Shown: positions 35,501-41,077, counted from the stretch's first letter. The stretch is DNA of 64,000 bases from Dromiciops gliroides (GCF_019393635.1 NC_057863.1:622785791-622849790), one strand, 5' to 3'. Made by a program: numbers and translations. The notes: generated from the letters alone by a model not told the origin.

Positions 35501-38103
35501 AGATAAATGCAGAGTGGATGGAAGAAAATCTAAGAGCGGAAAGTCATAGCAACTGCAGGGATCAGGGAAGGCTTAGGCTAAACAATGCAAGGGAGCTGTC
35601 TGGGCACAGAGGCTCAGGGATCCCATCTACACCACGGGTCCAAGCAGAGAATTTCGGGACCAAGAGAAGCCTTACTTAGAACAGCGAATTTCAGAGCCAC
35701 CAAAGACCTTAGAATGCATAATGTCAAACTTAGCAAGGCTTTTTTTTTTTTTTTAAGTGAGGCAATTGGGGTTAAGTGACTTGCCCAGGGTCACACAGCT
35801 AGTAAGCGTCAAGTGTCTGAGGCCCGATTTGAACTCAGGTACTCCTGACTCCAAGGTCAGTGCTCTATCTTAGCAACGCTTTTAGAACAGAGAATGTCAG
35901 AGCAGGAAGCAATCTGAGAAACTGTCTAGTCCAAGAGAAAAGGGTAAATAACTTGTTGAAGGTCACATAGAAAGTTATTTTCATCAAAGTTGTAACCTTG
36001 GCACCTGGAGAGAGGGGTGTGTATGTAAATAAATTAATAATTGACTGATGGGGTTGGGGGATGGTAAAGGTACAGGACAGAACAGTGGGGAGAGAGCTGG
36101 ATTTGAAGTCAGAGAACTTTGATTTAAACCCTGGCTATACTACTGAACCCCCCTTGTGACCTTGGGCAAGTCACCCAACCTCTCTGAGACTCAGTTTCCT
36201 CAACTGTAAAAAGGAGGGGCTGCTCTAGATGACCTCCACAGTCCCTTCTAGCTCCAAATTTAGGATCTTATGGTGCCTTGGAGGTAGACTGATACTGTAG
36301 CCATTGGGGTTGAGAAGGTCAAGGAACTGGACAGGCTGGAGAAGATTGGGCAACGGGCATCTGGTCAGGATGGAGTGAAGTTGAAGGTAGAGGGTGTGGG
36401 GAGCAATGAGATTCTGGAAGTGGTGCTGGGGAGGAAAGAAAATGCCAACTCCTCTTCCTCACCCTGTGTGCCAGGGGTGAGAAAGAAGGAGCAGCCAGCC
36501 CCCGGAGAGCTGGCCCAGAGATACAGTCAGCCTCTCTAGGGAGAAACCAAGCTTGATACCAATACCTGAAGGTGGAAGGAATGTGAAAGGAGGAGATCCC
36601 GGAGCAATGATTTAAAGATGGAAGGGGCCTGATGGGTTATTTAGCCCAACTGGCCCATTTTATAGATAGGCAAAATAATTTACCCCAAATCACAGATGAC
36701 ACAGCTAGAATTTAAACTCAGGTCCTCCAGCTTTTAATCCAGCCATGTGTGCAGTGAACCACAACAGAACATTACAGAAGGCAAAGGAGATGGAGAATGG
36801 AAAATGTTCTAACCTAATTCTCCCAATTTACAGAGATCTTGTGCATCCTGGGAGCAGCAGGGAAAGGCAGTGTGTCAGCCCAGCAGCTCTTATTGGTGCC
36901 AATAGGGTGAGGGCAAGCCCTGGATGCTCCATATTCTGCCCAGCTACATTCCATTCCATCTTACATCTCTATGCCTTTGCAGAGGTTTCTCTCTTTCTCC
37001 CTTTGCTCAGTCCCCTTTGTCGCCTCCCTCCCTCTCTTTTCCCCTCTTATTTTTCTTCTCTTCTCTCTTCTCTCTCCCCCTATCTTCTCCTCCCTCTCTT
37101 CTCTCCCTCGTTGCCCTTTCCTCTCCTCTCCTCCCCTCCCCTCTTCTCTCTCTCTCTCTCCTTTTCCCTCTTCCTCTATCCCTTTGCATAGCACTCCAAC
37201 ACTCCTCAGTTCAACCTTTCTGGCACACAGAATGCGCTAAATACATGCTTTTTATTTGATTGGGTGGTTGCTAATTCTGGCCCGGGTTTGAAGAAAGCAG
37301 ACTGGAACCCCTGACTTCTTGAAAGCCGTTCGGATTGATTGTGATATTTCTCTTTCCTTTCTCAATCCTTGACCTGGTGGCTGTAATCTCAACCTTATAC
37401 CAAGGATAGCTCAGGAAGGTAGAGGGAGGACGGCAGGTTGGGACCTGTCGGAGCCTGGGGCCCCACGGAGTTGGCCTCGGGCTGTGGATTTCTGGACTCT
37501 TGGTAGAGTCTCCAAGCCATAGGACCGAGTTAGCTCCGCCTCTCGCAGGAGGTGGAGTGGAAATGGGGTACCGGAGGCTCAGGGTTCACAGAGGAGAACT
37601 CCGGGGCTGCGAGGGGCCTTCCAGAGACTGCCCAGAGACCAAACCCCTCATTTTAAAGCTGAGGCCACTTGGGCACAGGGAGGGAAAGTGGCTGCCTTGC
37701 CCAAGTTCACCCAGCGGGGCGAGAATGGCCAGAGCAGGGTTGTTTCCACATGCTTTCTGTCACAGGACTGGGGACCACTGGGCAACCCTTGCCATGCTTG
37801 GGCCTGTTGCTTAAAAGGTGTCGGGGCCAGAGCTCCTTCCCCTAAGCCACCAGGGCAGCCGATAGCCCCCCACCCCGGTCCACTTCCCGCTCCCGATGCC
37901 CCAGCACGGACCTCAGGCTGGGAAGGCTGGGGCTGCCCGGGGCCTCCCGGGGGGCCAGGCCCTTACCTCCGGGCCCCACTGTCCCTCGATTGTCCCCCAC
38001 ACCCCCAGAGTCCCTTACCCTCTGGCTTCAGGTCGCTCTTGGCTTCGGCCAGGATGAGCCAGCAGAGCGCGGCCAGCAGCGGCCCCAGCAGCAGGGGCCG
38101 CAT
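107..38103 (-). CDS. PLOD1: PLOD1, procollagen-lysine 2-oxoglutarate 5-dioxygenase 1 (lysyl hydroxylase 1), exons 1-14, 3' part missing
   Basis: Lysyl hydroxylase 1 acts in the ER lumen, hydroxylating lysine in X-Lys-Gly collagen sequences with Fe2+, 2-oxoglutarate, O2 and ascorbate. Coding exons join as 38103-38019, 27263-27172, 20148-20012, 16953-16790, 15903-15791, 15525-15462, 13571-13474, 10678-10577, 8431-8300, 7407-7286, 5878-5774, 4986-4861, 2260-2119 and 220-107: 1596 nt, 532 codons, with every phase matching. Residues 1-20 form a signal peptide. The glycosyltransferase-like N-terminal domain follows, with DSYD at 104-107 and an N-glycosylation site NIT at 201. The accessory domain comes next. 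The C-terminal dioxygenase domain with its His/Asp iron ligands is outside the window; from human LH1 (727 residues) about 195 residues are missing. The sequence matches LH1 rather than LH2 or LH3, for example [11 protein letters not shown] and [18 protein letters not shown]. Oddities: a GC donor after exon 14 and substitutions in conserved motifs of exons 11 and 12. Gene identity is certain; exon ends come from consensus splice sites and reading frame. Confidence 0.97.
284..538 (-). mobile_element. Long-form tRNA-derived SINE (about 250 bp)
   Basis: GTTGTTTCAGTTGTGTCTAA ... GGTTTTCTTGGCAAAGATCC ... ACTATGGCGCCACCTAG. Shares its head with the short SINE but has a different 3' half. Confidence 0.85.
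1765..1955 (-). repeat. MIR-like CORE-SINE
   Basis: Antisense MIR pattern: CTGTAAGGCAGGTGCTATTA, TTTTACAGATAAGGAAACTG, GGGTCACAAAGCTATTAAG. Confidence 0.75.
2119..2260 (-). CDS. PLOD1: PLOD1 coding exon 13
   Basis: Acceptor TCTCCTAG, donor GTCAGT. Encodes residues 447(part)-494: [47 protein letters not shown]. Highly conserved across the PLOD family; same length as in human LH1. Confidence 0.96.
2508..2756 (+). repeat. MIR-like CORE-SINE
   Basis: Sense MIR: TGGAGTCAGGACGACCTGAG, GTGACCCTGGGCAGGTAACT, GCCTCATCTGCAAAATGGGA, ATTATTAG end that feeds the trinucleotide tract. Confidence 0.8.
2757..2930 (+). repeat. Imperfect trinucleotide tract (TCC/TAC/TGC)n
   Basis: Interrupted TCC, TAC and ACC triplets, then a pure (TAC)n end, starting at the ATT-rich end of the MIR-like element 2508-2756. 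In PLOD1 intron 12. Confidence 0.9.
3085..3560 (+). repeat. Two MIR-like fragments
   Basis: GGTTCAAATCCCCCTCTGAC with TCAGTTTCCCCATTCGTAGG, then a second from about 3380 (GTGACCTTGGACAAGTTACC). Confidence 0.65.
3791..4050 (-). mobile_element. Long-form tRNA-derived SINE
   Basis: GTTGTTGTTGAGTCATTTCA ... GGTTTTCTTGGCAGAGATAC ... CACCAAGCTGCCC; PLOD1 intron 12. Confidence 0.87.
4388..4538 (-). mobile_element. WSINE1-type SINE
   Basis: Reverse-oriented copy from poly-T to AGCTGCCCC, in PLOD1 intron 12. Confidence 0.9.
4660..4804 (+). mobile_element. WSINE1-type SINE
   Basis: Full-length copy with GGGGCAGCTGGGTGGCGCAG head and CAATTGCCTCACTTAAAA tail, 123 bp from the previous, opposite copy. 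Confidence 0.92.
4861..4986 (-). CDS. PLOD1: PLOD1 coding exon 12
   Basis: Acceptor CTGACCAG, donor GTAAGT. Encodes residues 405(part)-447(part): [41 protein letters not shown]. The family motif T/S-R-H-G before R/K-L-W-S-N-F-W-G reads I-R-A-G here (residues 413-416). The rest is intact. Confidence 0.95.
5774..5878 (-). CDS. PLOD1: PLOD1 coding exon 11
   Basis: Acceptor CCCTATAG, donor GTGAGA. Encodes residues 370(part)-405(part): [34 protein letters not shown]. The family pattern here is usually S-x-D-A-D-x-x-L-T; this copy reads SMDAEVALT, with Glu at 388 replacing the second Asp. Confidence 0.95.
6040..6225 (+). repeat. Pyrimidine-rich TTTCTTCT tract
   Basis: Low-complexity T/C sequence in PLOD1 intron 10 with repeated blocks such as CTTCTTTCTTCTCT and CTACTTATATATTTTT. 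Confidence 0.8.
6225..7200 (+). repeat. Three MIR-like fragments in PLOD1 intron 10
   Basis: Sense pieces near 6225-6355 and 6645-6770 (TCAGTTTCCTCATCTGTAAA); antisense piece near 6975-7200 (CACACAGGTAATAAGTGGCA). Confidence 0.65.
7286..7407 (-). CDS. PLOD1: PLOD1 coding exon 10
   Basis: Acceptor CCTCCCAG, donor GTGAGT. Encodes residues 330-369 plus two bases of Ala370: [40 protein letters not shown]. Accessory domain; [12 protein letters not shown] runs across the intron into exon 11. Confidence 0.96.
7813..7957 (+). mobile_element. WSINE1-type SINE
   Basis: Head GGGGCAGCTAGGTGGCATAG, tail CTCATTGCCTCC; PLOD1 intron 9. Confidence 0.9.
7965..8185 (-). repeat. MIR-like CORE-SINE
   Basis: TGCAAAGTGCTTTGTGCCCT, CCCCATTTTACAGACGAGGA; close to exon 9 of PLOD1. 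Confidence 0.7.
8300..8431 (-). CDS. PLOD1: PLOD1 coding exon 9
   Basis: Acceptor CCCCCACAG, donor GTGAGT. Encodes residues 286-329: [44 protein letters not shown]. This begins the accessory domain of the lysyl hydroxylase fold; EQPTPF and IHNH are family-typical. Confidence 0.96.
8690..9180 (-). repeat. MIR-like and LINE2-tail-like fragments in PLOD1 intron 8
   Basis: TAGGGAAACTGAGGCTCAAA near 8705; AGCACAGTGTCTGGGATACAG with TAAATGCTTG near 8960-9003; GGGGAAACTGAGGCCCAGGG near 9120. Confidence 0.6.
9480..10062 (+). mobile_element. Solo LTR-like segment (endogenous retrovirus type) in PLOD1 intron 8
   Basis: Non-SINE sequence with an inverted CCAAT (ATTGG, 9734-9738), a poly(A) signal AATAAA at 9957-9962, and about 100 bp of U5-like sequence ending GGTCCCCACA. 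No viral coding region beside it, so probably a solo LTR. Boundaries approximate; no clear target-site duplication found. Confidence 0.5.
10080..10320 (+). repeat. MIR-like fragment
   Basis: TCTGGAGTCAGAGGACCTG, GGGCCTCAGTTTCCCCACC, followed by two copies of the tail GAGGTCCCTTCCAACTC. Confidence 0.65.
10577..10678 (-). CDS. PLOD1: PLOD1 coding exon 8
   Basis: Acceptor CTTCACAG, donor GTAAGG. Encodes residues 252-285 exactly in phase: [20 protein letters not shown] then [14 protein letters not shown]. Its length (34 codons) and sequence match human LH1 exon 8 closely. Confidence 0.97.
10842..10990 (-). mobile_element. WSINE1-type SINE
   Basis: Poly-T, GGTGAGGCAATTAGGG ... CACCTAGTTGCCCC; PLOD1 intron 7. 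Confidence 0.92.
11095..11333 (-). repeat. CORE-SINE with intact head
   Basis: CACTATGTGCCAAACACTTT, CATTTTACAGTTGAGGAAACT, ending CACCACCTAGCTGCCC. Confidence 0.75.
11608..11743 (+). mobile_element. WSINE1-type SINE with expanded microsatellite tail
   Basis: GGAAGCTAGGTGGCACAG ... CTCATTGCCCTGC, passing straight into the GAAA/GGAA tract. Near-identical short flanks mark the target-site duplication. Confidence 0.92.
11744..11984 (+). repeat. (GAAA)n-(GGGA)n-(GGAA)n compound microsatellite
   Basis: About 90 bp of GAAA, 28 bp of GGGA and over 110 bp of GGAA, ending in GAAA. It directly follows the tail of the SINE at 11608-11743; similar sequences GTTTTATTCT and GTTTCATTCT flank SINE plus tract. 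It is therefore an expanded SINE tail. Confidence 0.93.
12651..13450 (+). repeat. 196-bp higher-order TCC/GGA minisatellite in PLOD1 intron 7
   Basis: About 800 bp of nearly pure pyrimidine on the plus strand. The landmark GTTCCTTCTG recurs at 12791, 12987, 13183 and 13379, exactly 196 bp apart, and the sequence between landmarks is nearly identical. The first copy is shortened. In the PLOD1 transcript it is a GGA/GAG-rich purine tract beginning 23 nt after the exon 7 donor. Confidence 0.95.
13474..13571 (-). CDS. PLOD1: PLOD1 coding exon 7
   Basis: Acceptor GATTTCTAG, donor GTAGGA. Encodes residues 219(part)-251: [40 protein letters not shown] closes the glycosyltransferase-like domain. The donor is only moderately strong (G at +4), and the 196-bp GGA-rich minisatellite begins 23 nt downstream of it in the transcript. 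Confidence 0.96.
14470..15130 (-). repeat. Three MIR-like pieces with AT-rich spacers
   Basis: ATTTGATCCTC at 14481 and again at 14717 start two similar MIR pieces 236 bp apart, separated by TATA/CATA-rich sequence (14580-14710). A third lies at 14910-15130. PLOD1 intron 6. Confidence 0.65.
15160..15323 (-). mobile_element. WSINE1-type SINE with target-site duplication
   Basis: Tail is (TTTG)n on the plus strand. Flanks TGTGTTACTTCTG (15147-15159) and TGTGTTGCTTCTG (15324-15336). PLOD1 intron 6. Confidence 0.93.
15462..15525 (-). CDS. PLOD1: PLOD1 coding exon 6
   Basis: Short exon; acceptor TTCTGAAG, donor GTGAGT. Encodes residues 198-218 plus one base of Asp219: [23 protein letters not shown] at 201-203 is an N-glycosylation sequon that human LH1 also carries. 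The acceptor tract is short but the frame is exact on both sides. Confidence 0.94.
15791..15903 (-). CDS. PLOD1: PLOD1 coding exon 5
   Basis: Acceptor CTCCCAG, donor GTAAGA. Encodes residues 160(part)-197: [18 protein letters not shown] then [19 protein letters not shown]. The [10 protein letters not shown] stretch is a conserved feature of the glycosyltransferase-like domain of the PLOD family. Confidence 0.96.
16540..16700 (-). repeat. MIR-like fragment in PLOD1 intron 4
   Basis: CATTTTACAGATGAGGAAACTG, GACAGGATGCAAACCCAGGA. Confidence 0.7.
16790..16953 (-). CDS. PLOD1: PLOD1 coding exon 4
   Basis: Acceptor CTACACAG, donor GTAAGG. Encodes residues 105(part)-160(part): the YD of DSYD, then [28 protein letters not shown] and DGKRFLGSG. 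As in LH1 generally, the Cys-Trp pair that LH3 carries near SAE.F is absent, in keeping with weak or no glycosyltransferase activity of LH1. Confidence 0.96.
17198..17353 (-). mobile_element. WSINE1-type SINE inserted in an LTR-like repeat
   Basis: Perfect target-site duplication ATTTCCCTCTTTTCT at 17183-17197 and 17354-17368. PLOD1 intron 3. Confidence 0.94.
17549..17702 (+). mobile_element. WSINE1-type SINE inserted in the same LTR-like repeat
   Basis: GGGGGCAACTAGGTGGCACAG head, CAATTGCCTCACTAAAAAAT tail; splits the plus-strand LTR-like repeat between 17548 and 17703. Confidence 0.92.
18335..18576 (+). mobile_element. Long-form tRNA-derived SINE
   Basis: Sense copy: GAATCAGGAAGACCTGAG ... 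ACTGGAGAAGGAAATG ... GACACAACTGAATAACAACA; head worn. Confidence 0.8.
18577..19305 (-). repeat. Two antisense CORE-SINEs in PLOD1 intron 3
   Basis: 18577-18812 and 19040-19305 both show TTTACAAATAATATCTCATTT-like starts, ACAGATGAGGAAACTGAAGC cores and GGAACTCAGG.. heads. Confidence 0.7.
20012..20148 (-). CDS. PLOD1: PLOD1 coding exon 3
   Basis: Acceptor TTTGGCAG, donor GTAAGA. Encodes residues 60-104 plus two bases of Ser105, ending in VILFTD of the DSYD motif. The loop [17 protein letters not shown] appears one residue longer than human LH1 as remembered. The rest, QKVRLL and EKYADKED, is typical of LH1. Confidence 0.95.
20444..20591 (+). mobile_element. WSINE1-type SINE with target-site duplication
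   Basis: AATAAGTTCA at 20434-20443 and 20592-20601 flank it. It carries a local duplication CAAGTGTCACTT near the tail. PLOD1 intron 2, 286 bp from exon 3. Confidence 0.94.
20853..20882 (+). repeat. (AATTC)n pentanucleotide
   Basis: Five to six AATTC units, one altered, at the edge of an old interspersed repeat in PLOD1 intron 2. Confidence 0.8.
21131..21287 (-). mobile_element. WSINE1-type SINE
   Basis: (TTTC)n tail, AGGCAATGGGGGTTAAG ... CATCTAGTTGCCCC; PLOD1 intron 2. Confidence 0.9.
21628..21695 (+). repeat. (GGAT)n microsatellite
   Basis: About 17 GGAT units, almost pure, in PLOD1 intron 2; degenerate GGAT/AGAT units follow to about 21775. Confidence 0.95.
21840..22330 (+). repeat. 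Dispersed repeat of unknown class
   Basis: GTTTTCGAAGAGGACCAAAG, GGATGACTGGAGATGGCTCA and GGACACCCCGCC-like blocks. The opening CAAAGAGGACCA-type block recurs at 53930, so it is an interspersed family. PLOD1 intron 2. Confidence 0.5.
23206..23455 (+). mobile_element. Long-form tRNA-derived SINE
   Basis: Sense copy: GGGCAGCTAGGTGGTGCGG ... GAGCTGGAGAAGGAAGTGGC ... GATTCAACAACA. Confidence 0.87.
23471..23589 (-). mobile_element. WSINE1-type SINE, tail-proximal part missing
   Basis: Lacks the GGCAATTGGGGTTAAGTGACT segment; begins at GCCCAGGGTCACACAGCTAG and ends TAACTGCCCC. Confidence 0.88.
23975..24133 (-). mobile_element. WSINE1-type SINE with target-site duplication
   Basis: AGGGAACTTACTTTC repeated at 23960-23974 and 24134-24148. 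Confidence 0.94.
24258..24401 (-). mobile_element. WSINE1-type SINE
   Basis: Diverged flanks CAGGCCCCAATCTT and CAGGCTCCAGTCTT suggest an older target-site duplication. Confidence 0.92.
24432..24584 (-). mobile_element. WSINE1-type SINE with target-site duplication
   Basis: TAATAATGTTTTCTT at 24417-24431 and 24585-24599; 30 bp from the preceding copy, same orientation. Confidence 0.94.
25196..25336 (-). mobile_element. WSINE1-type SINE with target-site duplication
   Basis: GATAGTTTGTATT at 25183-25195 and 25337-25349. Confidence 0.93.
25395..25740 (+). repeat. Two MIR-like fragments
   Basis: CTCAGTTTCCTCATTTGTAAAA near 25475 and a second starting near 25610 (GTCACAAAGACCCAGGTTTA). Confidence 0.65.
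25755..25869 (+). mobile_element. WSINE1-type SINE, 5'-truncated
   Basis: The tRNA head is missing, yet AAAAGCCAAGGATA flanks it on both sides (25741-25754 and 25870-25883), so truncation happened at insertion. Confidence 0.92.
26036..26560 (-). mobile_element. LTR-like repeat, copy B (PLOD1 intron 2)
   Basis: On the minus strand: GATTTACCCAGGCTAAGATC, GGTGATATGGAAATTGATAA, a TATA-like GGAATATAAACTG, then AATAAA (26085-26080) and ATTAAATTACCCAGG. Uninterrupted partner of copy A. Solo-LTR architecture is inferred; no internal viral sequence seen. Confidence 0.6.
27172..27263 (-). CDS. PLOD1: PLOD1 coding exon 2
   Basis: Acceptor CCCCCAG, donor GTAAGA. Encodes residues 29-59, including [20 protein letters not shown], the first strand of the glycosyltransferase-like fold, nearly identical to human LH1. 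Starts after one base of a codon and ends on a codon boundary. Confidence 0.96.
27467..27795 (-). repeat. MAR1-like and MIR-like repeats
   Basis: TTTATTAAGCACTTACTGTG with GTGCCAGGCACTGTG (27475-27600), then an antisense MIR (CATTTTACAATTGAGGAAAC). In PLOD1 intron 1, just upstream of exon 2. Confidence 0.65.
28409..28672 (+). mobile_element. Long-form tRNA-derived SINE
   Basis: Sense copy: GGGCAGCTGGGTGGCATCAT ... AAATGGCAAACCACTCCAGC ... AATGACTGAACAAAAAC. Confidence 0.87.
28735..28935 (-). repeat. MIR-like fragment
   Basis: GTTTTACAGATGAGGAAATTG, CCTGAGGTAACACAGTTAG. Confidence 0.65.
29420..29495 (+). repeat. (GA)n microsatellite
   Basis: About 37 pure GA units in PLOD1 intron 1. Confidence 0.95.
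29785..29990 (+). repeat. MIR-like fragment
   Basis: CTGTGTGACTCTGGGCAAGT, AATAATAGCACCTACCTCCC, AGATCAAATGAGATCATATT. Confidence 0.7.
30619..30880 (+). repeat. 91-bp tandem repeat, three copies
   Basis: The motif TTCAGGCTGGGGGT (third copy TTCAAACCAGGGGT) starts at 30621, 30713 and 30804. Each copy contains a CAGGGCAGGACCT-like block then TGTCTCCT, resembling a LINE2/SINE tail. PLOD1 intron 1. Confidence 0.8.
31745..31840 (+). repeat. (TG)n/(TA)n-rich tract
   Basis: Alternating purine-pyrimidine sequence of GTGTATGT and TATACATA units in PLOD1 intron 1, adjoining a long-form SINE. Confidence 0.7.
31838..32080 (-). mobile_element. Long-form tRNA-derived SINE
   Basis: GTTGTTGTTCAATCATTC ... 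CCATTTCCTTCTCCAGTGG ... GCCACCTAGCTA. Confidence 0.85.
32591..32751 (+). mobile_element. WSINE1-type SINE with target-site duplication
   Basis: AAGAAGTAATGCA at 32578-32590 and 32752-32764; PLOD1 intron 1. Confidence 0.94.
32972..32997 (+). repeat. Short (GA)n
   Basis: About 12 GA units in PLOD1 intron 1, just before the L1 segment. Confidence 0.85.
33270..33425 (-). mobile_element. WSINE1-type SINE inserted in L1
   Basis: Interrupts the L1 3' segment; GGTCTACTTCT before and GGCCTACTTCT after resemble a target-site duplication. Confidence 0.9.
33741..33895 (+). mobile_element. WSINE1-type SINE inserted in L1 (first of two in tandem)
   Basis: Tail type CAATTGCCTCACC plus A19. Flanked by AAGAATGACT, which recurs after both tandem copies. 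Confidence 0.93.
33910..34058 (+). mobile_element. WSINE1-type SINE inserted in L1 (second of two in tandem)
   Basis: Tail type CTCATTGCCCTGC plus A15, a different subtype from its neighbour. AAGAATGACTTTGAG lies on both sides. Confidence 0.93.
34973..35050 (+). repeat. (GGAT)n microsatellite
   Basis: About 19 GGAT units in PLOD1 intron 1, decaying into GGAC, GAAC and GAAT units up to about 35097. Confidence 0.95.
35744..35868 (-). mobile_element. WSINE1-type SINE, head-truncated
   Basis: CTTAGCAAGGCTTTT (35729-35743) and CTTAGCAACGCTTTT flank it; the tRNA head is absent. Confidence 0.92.
36085..36275 (+). repeat. MIR-like fragment
   Basis: TGGATTTGAAGTCAGAGAAC, CTCAGTTTCCTCAACTGTAA, then the CAGTCCCTTCTAGCTCC tail. 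Confidence 0.7.
36985..37190 (+). repeat. CT-rich low-complexity tract
   Basis: TCTCTTCTCTCC and CTCCCCTCC blocks near the 5' end of PLOD1 intron 1. Confidence 0.8.
38019..38103 (-). CDS. PLOD1: PLOD1 coding exon 1
   Basis: Encodes residues 1-28 plus one base of codon 29. The start ATG (38103-38101) has A at -3. The peptide [21 protein letters not shown] is a signal peptide, probably cleaved before KSDLKPE, as expected for a soluble ER enzyme. It is three residues longer than the human segment as I remember it. Donor is GTAAGG. Confidence 0.95.
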
Positions 38104-38310
38104 CCTGGCGATCGGAGGGCTCGCAGCCCAGGTAGGCAGGCAGCGGGGACCGCTGCTTGGGGGCTCGCTCACCGGGGAGCCCGAAGCGCTGGCTTCAGGG
38201 GACAAAACTGGAATGGACAGCAGCAGAGAATACTGGAAAGTTCGGCTAGCCTCGGCCTGCCACGCAAGGAACCCGCCCGCTCCGCCCCGCCCCGCCCCGC
38301 CCCGAACCAG
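38104..38310 (-). promoter_or_regulatory. PLOD1: PLOD1 5' UTR and GC-box promoter
   Basis: GC-rich sequence directly upstream of the PLOD1 start. At 38273-38303 the plus strand has a run of CCGCCCC units (minus strand GGGGCGGGG), at least four overlapping Sp1-type GC boxes. No TATA box is seen. This is what is expected of a housekeeping-type CpG promoter; the exact transcription start cannot be read from sequence. Confidence 0.7.
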
Positions 38311-38439
38311 TCTGGGGAGGGGTTGGGGGCGTGGAGAGGGAACTGGGGTACTGCAGGAGGGGCCCGGTTGGCCAAAGAGCCTCAGACACCCCCCTCCCCT
38401 TTTCTAACTCAGCTAACCACATTAGCACTTTCGCACGTC

Positions 38440-38900
38440 CGCAGATTGAAAGTTGGAAGGGACCTTAAGGTCATGCTAGCGAAATCCCTCCATTTCGCAG
38501 ATGAGGAAACTGAGGCCCCGAGGAGGTGAAATGCTTTGCCCAAGATCATACAGCTGCTAAGAGTCAGTGGCAGAATTCAAACTCACGTCTTCTGACTCCA
38601 AATCGAGTGTTATTTTTCCTTGTTGTGGACCTCTCTCCTATGTAAGGCATTTATTTCCCTAATTTTGAGTATTCTAGGGATCTGACCTCATCTCTCATCC
38701 CCACTAGACCCTTGAAGGGCAGGACTGTATCTTATCTAAACTTTATCTCTGGTACAGAAATAAAATTAACAGTACCCTAGGGCAACACTCATTATTCTTG
38801 GGACCTCCCTTAGCCAAAGCATCCTTCCCTGGCCTCCCCAACATTTGTATTAGCACGGTGCCAGGCTCATAGTAAGCAACTCAATTAATGTTTTTTCATT
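38440..38900 (-). repeat. MIR-like and LINE2-tail-like fragments just upstream of PLOD1
   Basis: CATTTCGCAGATGAGGAAACTG (38490) and CAGCTGCTAAGAGTCAGTGG; then GGGCAGGACTGTATC and AGCACGGTGCCAGGCTC (38716-38870). Confidence 0.65.
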
Positions 38901-39227
38901 CATTCTGCACAGCATAGGCACTAAATAAATGAGGAAGGGAAAAAGGAAGCCAGGAGGTAATCAAACCACATTCTCTCTGGGGAGAAAACAAGCTGTGATC
39001 CCTCTAGTGTCACCCTCCATCTCCAGGGAAATAGTCCCTATCCTTCTCAGTGTCTCAAAGTTCATTCAGTTTAACAAACATTCATGAAGCTCATCCTCTA
39101 TCAAGGTGAGAGGCAATCTGGCATAGTCAAGAGAGGGCTGGTCTTTTCCATGGAGGGAATTCCCTACTTTGGAGAAGCCATAGGTTCTGATCTCACTGCA
39201 TTCAAAGCACTGTGCTAGGAGCTTGGG

Positions 39228-39476
39228 ATTGTTGTTGTCATTTTTTCCTCAGTCATGTCTGACTCTTCATGACACCATTTAGGGTTTTCCTCAGAGTAGT
39301 TTTTCGTTTCCTTCTCCAGCTCATTTTACAGATGAAGAAACTGAAGTAAATGAGTTTAAGTGACTTGCCCAAGGTCATACAGCTAGTAAGTGTCAGGTCA
39401 TATTTGAACTCAGGAAGATGAGTCTTTCTGACTGCAGATCCAGTACTCTATCCAATATACCACCTAGCCACCCCTA
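39228..39476 (-). mobile_element. Long-form tRNA-derived SINE
   Basis: TTGTTGTTGTCATTTTTTCC ... TTCCTTCTCCAGCTCATTTT ... CACCTAGCCACCCC. Confidence 0.86.
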
Positions 39477-39560
39477 GGGATTCAAAGACAAAAAAAGTCT
39501 GTTACCTCCCTCAAGAGGTGTACATTCTTTTAAGGACAGGGTTGAAAGTAAGCAAGCAAC

Positions 39561-39707
39561 GGGGCAGCTAGGTGGCACAGTGGATAGAGCACTGGCCCTT
39601 GAAGTCAGGAGGACCTGAGTTCAAATCTGGCCTCGGACACTTAACAGTTACTAGCTGTGTGACCCTGGGCAAGTCACAACCCAAATTGCCCCACCAAAAA
39701 AATAAAA
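39561..39707 (+). mobile_element. WSINE1-type SINE with target-site duplication
   Basis: GAAAGTAAGCAAGCAA before and at 39708-39723 after; PLOD1-KIAA2013 intergenic. Confidence 0.94.
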
Positions 39708-39942
39708 GAAAGTAAGCAAGCAAGCAACAAGCACTAAATGTCTACTACACACCAGGCAGTAGGCTAGGTGCTAGAGATACAAAGAAAAAAAATTGAAACA
39801 GTGCCTGCCTTCAAGGGGCTTACATTATAACAAGAGAGACAACATACACATACATAAAATATCTACAGAATACATACAAAACAGATATAAGGTAACTGGA
39901 GGACCCCTGGCAGAGGTACAAGCAGGTACCAAGATCACCACA

Positions 39943-40112
39943 ATAAACATGTATAGTCTATATCAAATTGCTTTCTGTCTTGGAGAGGGAGAAGGGAAGG
40001 GAGGGAAGGAGAAAAATTTGGAACTAAAAATCTTATGAAAACAAATGTTGAGAACTATCTTTATGTGTAACTGGAAAATAATAAAAATACTTTTTATGAT
40101 TTAAAAAAAAGA
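39943..40112 (+). mobile_element. L1 LINE 3' terminus
   Basis: ATGTATAGTCTATATCAAAT ... GGAGAAAAATTTGGAACT ... AATAATAAAAATAC then poly-A; terminal part of the same L1 3' UTR type. Confidence 0.7.
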
Positions 40113-41077
40113 TCACCACAATAACATTCTCTCCCTCCTACCTCTAAGTACTTCCATAAAGAGTTTGAACCCCAAGATGGAGTGAAGAGAGATTAAACTG
40201 AGGCTCAGAGAAATGACTTGTCCAAGATCACATTACAAAGTAGGACTCGAACCCGGGTCTCCTGATTCCTAGTCTACTGTTCTTTCCACTACACCAAGAC
40301 CTGAAAGCATAGTTTTATTTGATTTTTTTATTTTGAATGAAGTTGGAAGGGACCTCAGCATCTACAGCCTGACTAGCTTCTGACCCCTAAATCCTGGCCA
40401 TGACAGTATGTGTCAGAGGTGAAACTTGAACCCAGGTTGCCTCTTTACAAACTAGTGAGTTAGCATTATTCCTAATTAGACTTGAGGAGGAGGGCTCAGC
40501 CAGACCATCCAGGACATTCTGAATACAGTTCACACAGCAGGAAGGAGCCAGAATAGGACACCGGATTAGGTGGGGAGGAAGTACAGAGAGCAGGATATGT
40601 CAAATTTTAGAAACTCCAGGGAAGATCCAACAAAATCTCCCCAGAAAGTGGCGCTTTGGGTACAGTAGCCACTGAGGCACTGGCCAGCAAAGAATTGATT
40701 GATGCCAGGAATCTAGCTAAGGTTGTTTTGTTTTGTTTTTCTAGTTGGTTTGTCTCCAGGACAATTTTGGGGAGCTTGGGTGCTTTTCCTCTCTATGACT
40801 CTCCCTCTCATCCCCAGCAAGCAGTGATTTCCTCTTCCTGCCTTCTCCAAAGCCCTGGACCTCACCCAAACTTCATTCAGATGAAACGTCTGCCTTTTTA
40901 AGAAGGAGCTGCTGCTGCCAACCCAGATGTTACTACTAGTACGTGCAACACGTGCTCCTTTGGTCCTCAAGCTTGCCAGCAGTTTAAAGGCACAGGCACT
41001 GGCTTTCTTGGGGTTTCAGAAAGGGAACCAAGGCTTGCTTGTTTAGCTGATGTCATCCTTGAAATGTGTTAACCTGG

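Noticed and set aside
36745..37259. 148-codon and overlapping frames upstream of PLOD1
   Set aside because: CT-rich low-complexity sequence; no splice context or homology.
37688..38529. Plus-strand open frames up to 239 codons over the PLOD1 promoter and exon 1
   Set aside because: GC-rich shadow of the minus-strand exon and CpG promoter; composition-driven.
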